A stretch of 64,000 nucleotides of DNA from Symsagittifera roscoffensis (GCF_963678635.1 NC_087062.1:89935845-89999844), one strand, 5' to 3'. Shown: positions 43,701 through 52,389, counted from the first letter of the stretch. The notes: generated by a model from the letters alone, not told the origin. Made by a program: numbers and translations.

Positions 43701-46700
43701 AGTTGCGAACGAAATCCCTTCCTAGGATGAACTGGTCGGATTCGTCCAAATTCTCTACTACTAGGAAGCTCATCCAAAGATGTCTCCCTCCGAGCTGCAG
43801 TGAGATGATCGGGGTTCGCCCGGTGACATAGATCGCTCCCTGATTGGCAGCTGCCAACCTGATGTTTGTCGGTATGAGATCCGACCTCTCAAAACCCATG
43901 TCGGTCCAAGTTTTGACTGGCATGACACTGACTACTGCTCCCGTGTCTAGCAGTCCCTTTACTGAAAGCTGTCTGCCTTGCACGTCCAGAACGTGTGCGG
44001 CCAGATCTGCCTCGCAACCAATATGCACAGCATCTTGCTCGAGCATCGCGTTGTGTCCGATTCGTCTGACCTTCAGTTCCTCTTGACCAATGTATATCCG
44101 GCCAACCTGATCGTTCGCATCAGTTATGTGAGCTTTCGTGTAGATATTGATGCCATCCACGTTCATCAGAATCGGGTAAGGGCCATGGACATCGATATAA
44201 TGTCCGTCCACTTTCATCAGCCTCGGACCTCCCGTTGTGAGCAGCGCTCGCACTGCCCTGGAGTCCAGTTTGGGATCCTTCTCCTTCAGGTAGTCGGCAT
44301 AGATGTCCAGGTGGACCAGTGTAATCTCGGATGGCTCGCTCAGGTTCTTGACCACCTGGTGCCCTGCGACTGAGATGATAGACATTATTTTGGTCCCTGC
44401 CTTCGTCATGCCGAAAGTCTTGCCAGATATAACGTTCAGTTTTAGTCCCTGTTTCTCGGGCTCTTTTTCATCTTCTGCTCTTGTCGTCTTACTCAGGACA
44501 TTAAGACTTTCCCGAAGATCTGTGCTCTCCAGCTCCGACCTTACCCATTGCTCCACTTCTTTCGTGGCAAGGTCCTGTTTGACATTCTGCAGCGCTGTCC
44601 TTGCCGCCAGGCCGTAATCCACCTTGAGTGGACTAGACGACTCTGCTTCGAGGTTCGAGGCTACCACCTCGTCAGGCCATGTCTTAACCTTTTTGGTCGC
44701 AAAGGTGCTCGGTGTCGTTTCCTTTCTCCGAGATTCAGCCTCGTTCATCAGACGTGCTCGACTGGCCTTGACACCCGAAAGCGCCTCTTCGTGGCGGGGA
44801 TGTTTCGCGTCCGCTACTGCGTCCCAAAATTGAGTACAATCCGACTTGAAGTGTCCCTCCAAATTACAGAAGAAACACCTCGGACCATATTTCATGATGA
44901 GCCCTCTCACGTACTCTTCATGATCCTCGTCGGTCGCGTCAGCGTCCTCGAGAAAGTAGCCTATGGCCTTCATGTTCTGTTTGTATGCAGAACACGCAGA
45001 AACGTGATGGTCCATCGAACCACAATTCGCACACGACCTCCTCTTGTCCATGTCATCGCGAGGTTTGTACCAACTGGAATTCGCACCAGTGTTTGTCCCG
45101 CTATAGTTGCCATAATTGCTGTAACGGTTTTGCGCCCTCGGTTTTATCAGTAAATACTCGCGTGACTTCATACGCAAGTCGTCGGGCGTGGGTACCTGGT
45201 CAAGCGACAGGGTGAAGTGAGTGGCCAACATCGTCTTCAACTCCTCACTCCTTACACCATCCATGAACTTCGAAGCGATCGCCAAGTTTCGTTCGGATAT
45301 TCTCTCATCCGGGTTGCTCCTCCTCCTGAGCAATTCAAGGTCGTCCAAGAATTTATCTATTGATTCTTCATCTCTCTGACGCCTCTTCTCGAACTTCACC
45401 ATGGCCTGGTGCCCTTGTACTCCAGAGCCGAAACGATTCAGCAGGATGTCGAATATCTTGCGAGCGCTATCCCTCTCATTGGCTCTTTTCGCCATTACAC
45501 AATTTAGTGCAGTACCCTCCAAGTTGCTCGTCAGCGCGCTGCACTCTTGTTTCTTGGAGAGATTCTCTTCCTCAAAGTGTAACTTCATCACCTCTATCCA
45601 AGTATCAATGCAGCCGTCCGACTCGTCTTTATATGACTTTGGCTTTTTCAGTGTTCTTCTTGACCTCTCTCCTCTCTCGGTTGACTTCGAGAGCTTGGTG
45701 ATGAATGTTTCAAGAGATCTGTTCAGAGGCTCAAACATCGAGGCATACATCGTTGTGTCTTGTGAGACTGTAGTCAGATCTGGTACTGAACTGACTTGTG
45801 GCACGGTTGGCAATCTTGTCTCCGGGGTGGCATCTGCCTCCGGTGGGACTGGATTTGTCCAGCCAGGCCTCTGCGGGGCTGCCCTTGGCCGCTCCTTGTT
45901 TCTATGTTCGTAGTTCGTTCTCGAGCCTTGCTGGGCTCTGGCACTGTTGCCCGTACCATCTCCAACATTCGCATGGCGTGAGCGCTCCCTTGAGTTGGAA
46001 TGCTCCTGCCAACTATTCCCATTCAGGATCGCGTCAAGCTTCCGCATCATCAAGTCAGACTTGGCGTCCAACCTCCTTTCCAGGCCAGTCATCGTTTGGG
46101 CGTAGGTATTATCATGATCATTCAACAATCGCTCGATCTCTCTTGTCATCCTAGCCTCTCTTTCCTCTGACTCTTTGTTTGCCTGTGCCAGGCTCTCGGC
46201 CAGGCATTGATCGGTGTCACGAATCAATCGAGCCTGATCAAACCTCGCCTGCGACTTCACGTGCGTTAGCTCATCTTTCAAATTCTCTCGACCATGGTGA
46301 GCTCTCTCGTCAACTTGATCTATCCTCTTAGTCATGTCTCGCCTCAATTCATCCAGGCCATTCATCACACCAGCGAACATATCACTTATGTCACCAGCTG
46401 CCCCCAATGGCGGGGTTAGCCCCAGAGAAGACGAGGTCAGCTGCGGCGGTAGCCTAGTACTTGATGACGCACCGCCCTTTTGCTTGTGCATTGACGTCAT
46501 CAATCTGTCGAACGTTGATGATGCTCCCATCGTTATCCCATCTGACATAGGCCTGGTCGGCGAGGCAGAAGACGCCTCCCTGCTCATGTCGTTCCTTGGG
46601 CACGGTGTGAAGTTCACATCCGGATGGGTTATCTCCGGGTAGCCATCACTGGAAGTCAAACCTACAGTTGGTAGTGACGCCATGCGTTCGTCGTACAAGG

Positions 46701-47313
46701 ACTTCCAACTCTTCTTGGCCTTCGAGAACGTCTGCTCTTCACCCGGACTCATACTCGACATCATCGCGTTGTTACTCTGTTTGGCCAAGGATGAGTGTGC
46801 ACTTGTCAGATGTGAAGGTTCCCTTCTCCATTTATAGCTCTTAGTCTCTGACTTGGACATTCCCCCGTACAACACCTCCTCCCGAGGTTCGACCTCGGAA
46901 CGCTCCGAGGTCTCCTCTGTCCTCTCGACTTCCTCTCGTTCGAGGACCCCGTCTGGCTCAAAGTCGGGTCGAATGAGCGTTCGCTCCCCTTCGTCAAAGG
47001 GATCCACCGGCGTTTCGCTCGCAGGCTCGGCCTCGGCGCTCCGCCCTTGATTGCCATCAAGGTTTTTCTCGCTCCTTAGTCTCATTTCGATCACTGAAAG
47101 ATCAGGTTGACCTTTAGTCGATTCGTCTTCAGCAAACGCGTCGGAAGCGCTGCTAAACGAGGTTTGGCTACGCCTAGTTCTAAATTTCCGCGTGCTTCCC
47201 TTGCTTAGCCTGGGAATTTTAGTAGTCGATCCTAACGAGTCCCTGCGCTGCATAGTTTTGTACAAAATGAAAGTATTCGTAATTTGATGGCAATGCAAAC
47301 GTACCACAAACAA
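37771..47313 (-). CDS. Gag-Pol polyprotein with C-terminal macro-like domain, element 1 (intact)
   Basis: 3180 codons without a stop; Met21 (47253) is an alternative start. Domains by residue: 1-560 charged, coiled-coil N-terminus; 560-720 Gag core (CSALTSNLEGTALNCVMAKR); CCHC knuckles at 761-774 and 813-826; retropepsin with LLDTGAVVSV at 1121 and ILGRD at 1196; RT 1440-1660 with YVDD at 1608; RNase H 1750-1875 (D1756, E1803, D1828, D1871); acidic insert 1885-2300 with SGES repeats; integrase with H2C2 (H2399, H2404, C2434, C2437) and D2465, D2524, E2560, an exact D,D35E; GPY/F at 2698-2720. The extra 460 residues end in a macro-like domain (about 3030-3170, 37804-38226) with CAIAITADVSFKTALAADFK and LCFLVTK, as in TARG1; its catalytic Asp site reads Gly. 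This is Ty3/gypsy order, far longer than usual, and all catalytic residues of PR, RT, RH and IN are kept. Confidence 0.95.
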   Translation of the reverse strand: MFVVRLHCHQITNTFILYKTMQRRDSLGSTTKIPRLSKGSTRKFRTRRSQTSFSSASDAFAEDESTKGQPDLSVIEMRLRSEKNLDGNQGRSAEAEPASETPVDPFDEGERTLIRPDFEPDGVLEREEVERTEETSERSEVEPREEVLYGGMSKSETKSYKWRREPSHLTSAHSSLAKQSNNAMMSSMSPGEEQTFSKAKKSWKSLYDERMASLPTVGLTSSDGYPEITHPDVNFTPCPRNDMSREASSASPTRPMSDGITMGASSTFDRLMTSMHKQKGGASSSTRLPPQLTSSSLGLTPPLGAAGDISDMFAGVMNGLDELRRDMTKRIDQVDERAHHGRENLKDELTHVKSQARFDQARLIRDTDQCLAESLAQANKESEEREARMTREIERLLNDHDNTYAQTMTGLERRLDAKSDLMMRKLDAILNGNSWQEHSNSRERSRHANVGDGTGNSARAQQGSRTNYEHRNKERPRAAPQRPGWTNPVPPEADATPETRLPTVPQVSSVPDLTTVSQDTTMYASMFEPLNRSLETFITKLSKSTERGERSRRTLKKPKSYKDESDGCIDTWIEVMKLHFEEENLSKKQECSALTSNLEGTALNCVMAKRANERDSARKIFDILLNRFGSGVQGHQAMVKFEKRRQRDEESIDKFLDDLELLRRRSNPDERISERNLAIASKFMDGVRSEELKTMLATHFTLSLDQVPTPDDLRMKSREYLLIKPRAQNRYSNYGNYSGTNTGANSSWYKPRDDMDKRRSCANCGSMDHHVSACSAYKQNMKAIGYFLEDADATDEDHEEYVRGLIMKYGPRCFFCNLEGHFKSDCTQFWDAVADAKHPRHEEALSGVKASRARLMNEAESRRKETTPSTFATKKVKTWPDEVVASNLEAESSSPLKVDYGLAARTALQNVKQDLATKEVEQWVRSELESTDLRESLNVLSKTTRAEDEKEPEKQGLKLNVISGKTFGMTKAGTKIMSIISVAGHQVVKNLSEPSEITLVHLDIYADYLKEKDPKLDSRAVRALLTTGGPRLMKVDGHYIDVHGPYPILMNVDGINIYTKAHITDANDQVGRIYIGQEELKVRRIGHNAMLEQDAVHIGCEADLAAHVLDVQGRQLSVKGLLDTGAVVSVMPVKTWTDMGFERSDLIPTNIRLAAANQGAIYVTGRTPIISLQLGGRHLWMSFLVVENLDESDQFILGRDFVRNFDVTIDLNDGLIRIRDPERKYEKRPLNKILINQAKVPIFLDRKVRLKPNQAVIATFRMRNLNELSNDRQVCLVPNPNSKSSAILGRSFSLTQSGLCVSVLLNTEATTVTIQRGKKLGYALPLNTDFLSVENLKKFDVTKCPLHANQECIMKRVIELKSSRKLFSMKSETDDGLSSCSNFPERPTEAELAANRPVLPEIEHLKGKISDKELDSLRAVLNRNADVFSKHKADIGCCNFVEHEIEIEEGSVPHREGARRMTPNKSEACRKEIEMLMEYDMIEPSKSPWACGVVMAKKKGGQLRFCCDFRYLNAVTIKDAYPIPRIDESLSKLGDAKFFTTLDLGSAFWQVPLRKQDREKTGFACELGLFQWKRMPFGLCNATATFQRLMAQALTSVTKKYGNLIMCYVDDVVIATPTLEDHIERLEEVFSCMKQAGLKCKPSKCEILKDSIKYLGRLVDKHGVRPDPEAVEAVLTWKAPKTDTQLMSFLGFANYYREFIKGYADKIYPMQKLMRNKGKKFTWTDEAQVSFENIKRELCEAPVLGMPTEKGMFVLDTDASVVAISGILHQEQEWNGRTVLRPIAYGSKVLSDTEMKYGAPKAEMFAVITFVEKYRAYLGSAPFKLRVDNRALAWLKTYSMDQSYIGRWIVRLDGYHMIIEHRTRDKHQNADSLSKKTEFYERLEEKQVNQSEIKDGFSFLDKETYDELPLTRWLDKSGHPIPGHPDLPVETAAEIKLLARGEPVPLDLLVRSNLVQQELTRLGINSIALLNKTVNVAPDVMGKLRDLLDREVDRHDREWRETMQRLTVTERTEKRPVSIRSRGVERDCRSIVNQLVTSMPKEVLLRTSFTEYGTSNQNQATEEVRIRSKSSFTRRVHFTDAKEEYEPSPDCSSMDETMSGESDTFEPVKDVSSDESDIFEPVQDDLSGERLTRPPRGRILSGESGSKRPMDRVLSGESRNISDNLEYDVEESVVSSGDSRPQSWDNTSETTSNSDVSEIAIHSLLVDWKQRGLDREIHQDPDRDRYTSDEEGTVVDNAADELELIAVSKRPTRLLPRGTVVRTNLEPSVQEATPLKKIWCVKLMDDAHAPEIMSGQMNVVKTYLKARYRLSDLLRAQRNDRMTSSLKRWIENGAPDKGDLEEDSYKILKQFYLKRKDLLYLNKDGIVACKRKEEDKVLYKYNSIVLPQLYQTELLFRSHDQMGHQGVDKVYNRIQKRFEWPGLKKACEKWIAACLSCQQAKDPRKLRFPLQSIESSGFNEVVQIDHQKICMTATGYNQVLVMIDHFTKYAEAAPCMTASAEETCDHLINVWIARHGCPITFQSDNGKAFVGDLTKELMKRSQVAQAHSTTYHPQTNGLVERQNQTLVSMLRVYCSRYMDDWDKHLPQVMGAYNSTEHSTTGISPHMMLTGHEKALPLTFFYPEYEGKRTAPQTYVRDVIRRQQDLNDLCRRNTQQAQIRQKRRFDKRTADAKAYSVGDYVWVFQEVVPPKGTKKLLKKWRGPFQITEVHQGGRFYRLSTGRAAHYENIKPHNASSEDWCIPADMQEGDYLIVDPACEVNERGTRDKNDGNEMVDNCDLPLDLELTERVEVDDETLPYAEEDWDCPEQTEIDKGIQPDFPLTMETRQSKRGKNQKKYNPYGEDFVVDRIVVSDVIDSLVGLDEVAILKEIDLVNDMDQDWIDDRSEPEVEFEPEAEQTHEQELTNLRVLEWLHDLPTDPKETILTIQDVDRDGVRYISHDNTESNWVAPDGPLRVPQSNLGLLDFGRSTGTSMDIFVRGVGVGLTHTENLMIKKLKSARETGELETEGENAKEPPFGRIFESYFDLPNHYSNNIVITDSDFILTERTCAIAITADVSFKTALAADFKREYKNIEFLWKQRPGVGGVIALPPVASQIPGKYLCFLVTKATDRQHVNPESLVLALTRLRDFLVERGVTSLSLPVYDPNRGKLHPRELYALVHVIFSETDIEVYLHKKYYLSIC

Positions 47314-50300
47314 GATCTAGTTAAATCACTTAACGCTGCCTACTCGATTCCGTCAGTATCAAAATGTCTCTTAGATCTCTCACGACTAAATTAGTGACTC
47401 AGCTAAAGTTACACACAGGGTCTACCCAGTATTGATATAATGCTAACTCAACCCGGTTGTATAGTATAACAGTATCACTAAGTTTCCACAAGATATAATC
47501 GACACACAAAACACAATCGATAATCAGATAAGAATATCCTACAGGTGACAGCGACCTTTTGTCAGTATCAATTTATCGCCACACAATTTATCAAGTCACT
47601 GCTTTGTTAAAATTAAACAATCTTCGATAAAAAGCAGTGATGATTCAGAAATAGATAAATAAAACTTAGTCTTAAAGAAAAAGACTTCCCCCAATCGGAA
47701 CGATCCGAAAGAACGAAGCCCAGGACACAGTCTTCTCAAGTGGGTGTGTATTTGCCTAATACACCCACCGAGGTCTTCTTTTAGGTGTCCTGCGATTGCC
47801 CGAGCTGTCCTACTAAGTAGCTCAAGGCAACCTCTTGGTCGAAAATTCGTCAAATCTATGAAAAAGCTCTCCCACACTCGGACTGCTCCAAGTGCACGAG
47901 AGTAGGGAACAATTCTTCTTCTCAAGTGGGTGTGTATTTGCTTAATACACCCACCGAGGTCTTCCTTTATTTGTTCCCGGATTGCCCGAACTTTCCTATT
48001 AAGTAGCTCAAGGCAACCACTCAACCAAAATCACAATCAAAAAAAAATTTTGTTCGGGTACTTCTAATACACCCAATATAGAATCCAAAGTTGATCACGA
48101 ATTTCCGGGTCAGAATGGATTCTTATGATCCTGATAAGCACGCCTAATATCCTAATATGATCCTAATTAAATGGATATTTTCCGTTTCCCAAATTGCCAC
48201 AGAAGGTTTACTCAAGTCTCTTACAAGGAGGGTCGCTAGAAGGTTTAAGACACTCCGGAGGGTTACCTCGGAGGGTACCTCAATCACTCAAGTTACTTAG
48301 GAGGGTATCTTAATCACCCAAGTTACTTCGGAGGGTCCCCTTAAATTTACTAAGGAGGGTCAATAAGATGCTTAATACGCTCCGGAGGGTCACTTCGGAG
48401 GGTACCTCCAAAATTTTCAAATTTTCTGATCTCACTTGGAAGGTTCTCCTACTAGCTTCAAAAAGCGTCAAAATAAGCTAAGGGTTCTAGGGGGAGCTGT
48501 TTCAACTTCTTAGGGTGATCTCGTGGAAATTTTCCACTAAGGAGGGTTGCTAAAGGGTTTAGCTGACTCCGGAGGGTCACTTCGGAGGGTTCCCCCTAAA
48601 ATCAAGAAAAAGGGTTAAATCACCGCAGTAAAGCCTCTGAAAGCGGTCTACCTGACTTAAGACTAGGTTGGCTGACACGGTCAACCTTCCCAGTTGAATA
48701 AAAAGATGTTTTGATAAAATTTTCTGCCGCTCGGAGGGTTGCCCGTTACTTGGACCCTCCGAACCAACAAATTCTAAAAAATTTTTCTTTTCCGAAATAA
48801 TCAACCCAAAAACGGTTGCGATTCGGAAAAGTGGTCAAAAACGTCGACTTATGGTACCAAAATTATCCCGATCGGATAACTAGTCTTTGAGAAATCGCCA
48901 AAAACGCGTTCGTCAAAATGGCCTTTTTCACCACCTGTGTAGGATCTGAAAGACTTTTTTCGCAATTCCGGTCGAAAGTGCCTAAAAATACTTGAAATGA
49001 GCGTAGTAGCCCTGTACGGCACTGGAATAATGCAAAAAACCGGACCAAAATTGGTTTAGAAACAAAAATTTGGCCAAAAACTATCAAATTTGGACCCTCC
49101 GATTCCTTCCTTTTCCAAACCTTAAGTCGTTAGCTCTATCCACGGAGCTACTCGGAGGGTTACCCAAAAATTTCTCTAGTAACCGAGCACGTTATGCTAG
49201 CAAGCTCCTAACGCAAAAAATTTTATTGCTCTAACTCTAAAAACTCAAAAAATCGATCCCCAAAACAGATTGACAAAATACAGAAAATTATCAAAATTTT
49301 GGTCGAAAAATTCTCGTTTTCCTAACTTCTACTGAATCTTTGCTCACGCGGTTTCTTTAATAAAGGGGATCGAACTACGTGGCTACTCTCTATATAAAAG
49401 CTTTTTGCCTATCGGAAAAGCTCGGATATCCGAAAATTTGGGGGTCTACAGTTTGGTCGAAAATTGGTAATTTTCGACAAAAAATGGGTGTTTCTTGGGT
49501 CTAAATAGGAGATAAGTAATATATAGTAAGGACAATAATCTATAAATAGTCGTTAATAAATAGTACTATACCCTCCTTTGCACCAAAATATTCGAATTAA
49601 GACCCTTAACTCGGAAATTTGTAATCGATGGAGGGTACAATCGGACCGCGCCAATCGTGCCCCCCACCACTTAAGTTTTAAGGAAATAGTACCCGAACGA
49701 TACTAAAATTGCTTCAACGATACCCAACAGTCGTTGCGGATGTTGTCCTTGATGTCCCTGTTGAGTGTGGAACACGTTGATCAGCCTGCCACTCTACCCT
49801 CCGGTCACCGGCAAAATCACCATTAACGTGCTTAAACACTCAAATTACACTCGAGGGAGGGTACCCAACCCTTCACCAAAACACACAATCTCTCTATCAG
49901 AAACGATATAAATCAATCTGAAACAACAACAAATAGGAAGGTCAGATCACATCTCGTCCGGAAATAACATATAAACTGTCACTTTATGTTTTTTTACTGT
50001 TTTTGGTCTTTTTTGGATTTTTTACTGTTTTTTGTACTTTTTTTGTTTTTAAATAATTATTTTTGGCTTTTTCTTGGTTATACACTGATTTTTGTTTGGT
50101 TTTACGCTTTCTCTTTAATTGTTTTTGGTCCTGGGACCTCAGGACAAGCGGGCTCTAGATTTCCCACCTAACCCTCCGACCCCCGGAATTTTCGGTGTTA
50201 ACTAAGTTAAAAAGCTAAATCGTACTAGACGGAGGGGTACGCACCTTCCCCCTAGTACGAAAACGGTCATTAAGGCCTCTAACTCGGGCATACGCCCGGA

Positions 50301-50357
50301 GCGGAGGGTACGTCGCTGAAACGCTTGCTGATCATGATGGTTTCATGCCTTTAACAG
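47314..50357 (-). other. 5' leader of element 1, rich in a CGGAGGGT word
   Basis: About 3 kb between primer site and Gag-Pol, without a convincing gene apart from a small repeated frame at 47596-48024. From 48228 to 50305 the plus strand carries an irregularly spaced CGGAGGGT/AGGAGGGT word at least 14 times, plus several copies in the opposite orientation. The spacing is not periodic, so it is not a simple tandem repeat. Confidence 0.75.
47596..48024 (-). repeat. Two ~187-bp direct repeats forming a small frame in the leader
   Basis: A 142-codon frame made of two imperfect copies of RGCLELLSRTARAI ... DLGGCIRQIHTHLRR. In DNA, the copies run about 47730-47835 and 47917-48021. Each contains a TGGGTGTGTATTTGC(C/T)TAATACACCCA inverted repeat able to form a 7-bp stem. 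It may be a leader peptide or a structured RNA element such as a packaging signal. I cannot decide between them. Confidence 0.5.
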
Positions 50358-50375
50358 GCCCACCCAGGAGCGCCA
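50358..50375 (-). promoter_or_regulatory. Primer binding site of element 1 (tRNA-Asn-like)
   Basis: The coding strand has TGGCGCTCCTGGGTGGGC 12 bases inside the 5' LTR. Its complement, GCCCACCCAGGAGCGCCA, is an almost exact match (16 of 18, from memory of the animal consensus) to the 3' end of tRNA-Asn including CCA; the two differences fall in the acceptor stem. Element 2 keeps the same site. Confidence 0.65.
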
Positions 50376-50387
50376 TAAAAACGTCTA

Positions 50388-51273
50388 TGTAACATTCGCC
50401 CAAATATCACACAGCGACGGAGCGTAGAAAAAGTACCTATTGACGACTGGCAGGCGTCAGTTACCTTAATTCCACTCGTTTTTCACCGTCTCGACCTTGC
50501 CAGTTGATTTTCTGGTCTGTCTAGGGCAAAGTAAAAAGTTACTATTTTTAGGCCATCAGTCAAACGACTTTTGATCAGCTTTCGTTTGCATGCGAACACA
50601 ACCACATAGCTGAGTCTCGGATCCTCAGACTACGTGATTGTCATTAAAAACACGGCTCGAACCACCTATTTCTATATGTTTTTGTGTGACAGTTTTATAT
50701 TAAATCCATTGGAGATGGATTGACCTTTTCCTTTCTCTATCTACTCATGCTCTGAAATATTAAATAATAACGGTGTTTAATTCAGATCTAGGACATTACA
50801 GCAACTGTTATGGCTAGTTTACACAGTCCCTTCACATATAACAGTCTCTGGGGGACCAAGCCTCCGCTCCCGTGATTTTCTTGAGACAACACTCTTATCT
50901 CCTATATTTCGTGTCCCGGGAGGGTTCCGTGGTATTTCTCTTCCCCCCACTGAAGCCTCCGTCTCCACAAATATCCGTCACTAAGGTCCTTATCGTGTGT
51001 TATTGCCACGATAAGAGGCTCCGTAATTTTCTCGTCTCGGATACAACCGTTCGTCACAAAATATGGCGTCGTTCTGATTTTTCTCTATTTTATTCAAAAT
51101 GGCCGTCTTTTTTCTATTTCTCAGAAATGTTCTCCTTCAAATCGAAATTTTAAAAATAAAAATTCCAGAACATTCTGACCCTCCGTCGCAACACTTTTCT
51201 GTTCGTAAGGCCTTTAGTCACTTTTTTTTCCGTCGCGGGAAGGTTATACTGTGTCATCCGGCGGAATGGCACA
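50388..51273 (-). repeat. 5' LTR of element 1
   Basis: 886 bp, same length and apparently same sequence as 33613-34498. The right border is followed by CAATCATG, which continues the LINE ORF2. Confidence 0.95.
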
Positions 51274-51786
51274 CAATCATGTGTACTCAAACCGACCAAC
51301 TACAGAAGACAACTAGTTAAACTGTTTGAAAATTTAGTAACTGAATCATCGGAATTGGACAGGAAAAACTACCAAGAGGAATTGTTTAGAACACGGAACA
51401 CTAATGTAATTTTTAAACACCTAAAGAACTTGAATAAACATACAAGTCTTCCTAAGTTACTCATAAAAGATGAAGTTGAAAGCACAAATCCAAACGAACA
51501 AGTCAACATGCTAAACGACTTCTTTCATTCAGTTTTTAATCCTAAAGAAAGTTTTAGTATTAGAGATATTCAATTTGAAAATCCCTTGTTAACGAATTTT
51601 GATATATCGAAAAAGACAGTAAGTGAGATTTTATCAACTCTGGACGTAACAAAGTCACGCGGCCCAAATGGGTTGCCACCTAGCTTTTTTCAGAAAACGA
51701 ACCGCAATATATGCAAACCGATGAACAAACTTTTGAGAAACGTAAAACGCCTACGAAAAATACCTGATTCAGCGGAAAGTGCATAA
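51274..51786 (+). pseudogene. CR1-like LINE ORF2, continuation after element 1 (RT start)
   Basis: The frame continues directly from the endonuclease part at 33612: linker helix (RKNYQEELFRTRNTNVIFKH), then the RT N-terminal region NMLNDFFHSVF and LDVTKSRGPNGLPPSFFQK. The frame ends at 51784 after KRLRKIPDSAESA. No RT palm follows, so the LINE is truncated at its 3' side near 51780, an unusual situation since LINEs normally lose the 5' end. A secondary deletion or rearrangement is implied. Confidence 0.8.
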
Positions 51787-52155
51787 TTTCCTCTCACACT
51801 AATACTTGTTCACTCTCAGTTTCTTAAGAAGATTTTAGCATTAGGAGTTTCAGCATACTATCAACCTACTCATGTTAAGTGAACAGAAAAAAATCGAGGT
51901 TGTTCTTTTCAAATATAGTGGTCCTAACATTTTGTGATTTACACACCAAACTGCTACTCTTTCTTGATATTTCTATCCGTTTAAAGGTTCCACGATTTCC
52001 AAGTGTTTGAATTCAAAATACGATTTAAGTTTTCTCATTATAGGGTTGACATGTATTGGCTACCAATGAGGTTGATAATATTTTTATTGGGTACGTATAA
52101 CTCCTCAATTACTTTTATGAACTAATGCTGAAATCACCAGAGCAATAATTTTTAG
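51787..52155. other. Between LINE and first host exon
   Basis: AT-rich sequence with no recognised element. It should be intronic, because the exon at 52156 begins inside a codon. Confidence 0.5.
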
Positions 52156-52311
52156 CTTTCGCTGTTGCCGAATCGTTTGCCAAGAATGTGGAAAACGCCA
52201 CCAGAAAGAAAAGGCAAACGATGTTTGTCACTGATACCACTCCGAGGTATGAATGGCTGCAGGTACAATACTCAGCGCAAGACCTCCCAGGGATTCCCAA
52301 TGGATTACAAG
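52156..52311 (+). CDS. Host gene, exon 1 in the window (family uncertain)
   Basis: First of eleven plus-strand exons whose phases fit together into one frame of about 790 residues. The acceptor TTTTTAG precedes 52156, and the donor CAAG|GTGCAA follows 52311. It reads AVAESFAKNVENATRKKRQT then PRYEWLQVQYSAQDLPG. It enters in the middle of a codon, so earlier exons must exist to the left. RKKR could be a furin-type cleavage site, which would suit a secreted or membrane protein. The later exons are leucine-rich and mainly helical, loosely reminiscent of the mesothelin/stereocilin/otoancorin type of helical repeat protein, but I do not recognise the family with confidence. Confidence 0.6.
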
Positions 52312-52389
52312 GTGCAAATTTGAGTACTTGTTCACATTGCTGATAAAAGTGAGAGAATGTATGAGTATCAATTATGAATTTGTATTAAG

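Larger units (their letters stand above)
33613..51273 (-). mobile_element. Giant LTR retroelement 1 (Ty3/gypsy-type), ~17.7 kb, recent insertion
   Basis: Two LTRs of 886 bp each (33613-34498, 50388-51273) keep a constant 16775-bp offset and appear identical by eye. Between them on the minus strand: primer site, 3-kb leader, one open 3180-codon Gag-Pol with a C-terminal macro-like domain, a truncated gene A, the 3' part of gene E, and a purine-rich tract. The flanks read ...CGGCAA and CAATC..., giving a 3-bp CAA duplication (or 4-bp CAAT if the first T is assigned to the flank). Removing the element and one copy rejoins the LINE ORF2 in frame. It lacks the region for genes B and D present in element 2. 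The intact pol and equal LTRs argue for recent activity. Confidence 0.95.

Noticed and set aside
45774-46022. Other minus- and plus-strand frames of 60-200 codons within Gag-Pol of element 1
   Set aside because: They are shadows of the 3180-codon frame; composition and lack of domains give no support.
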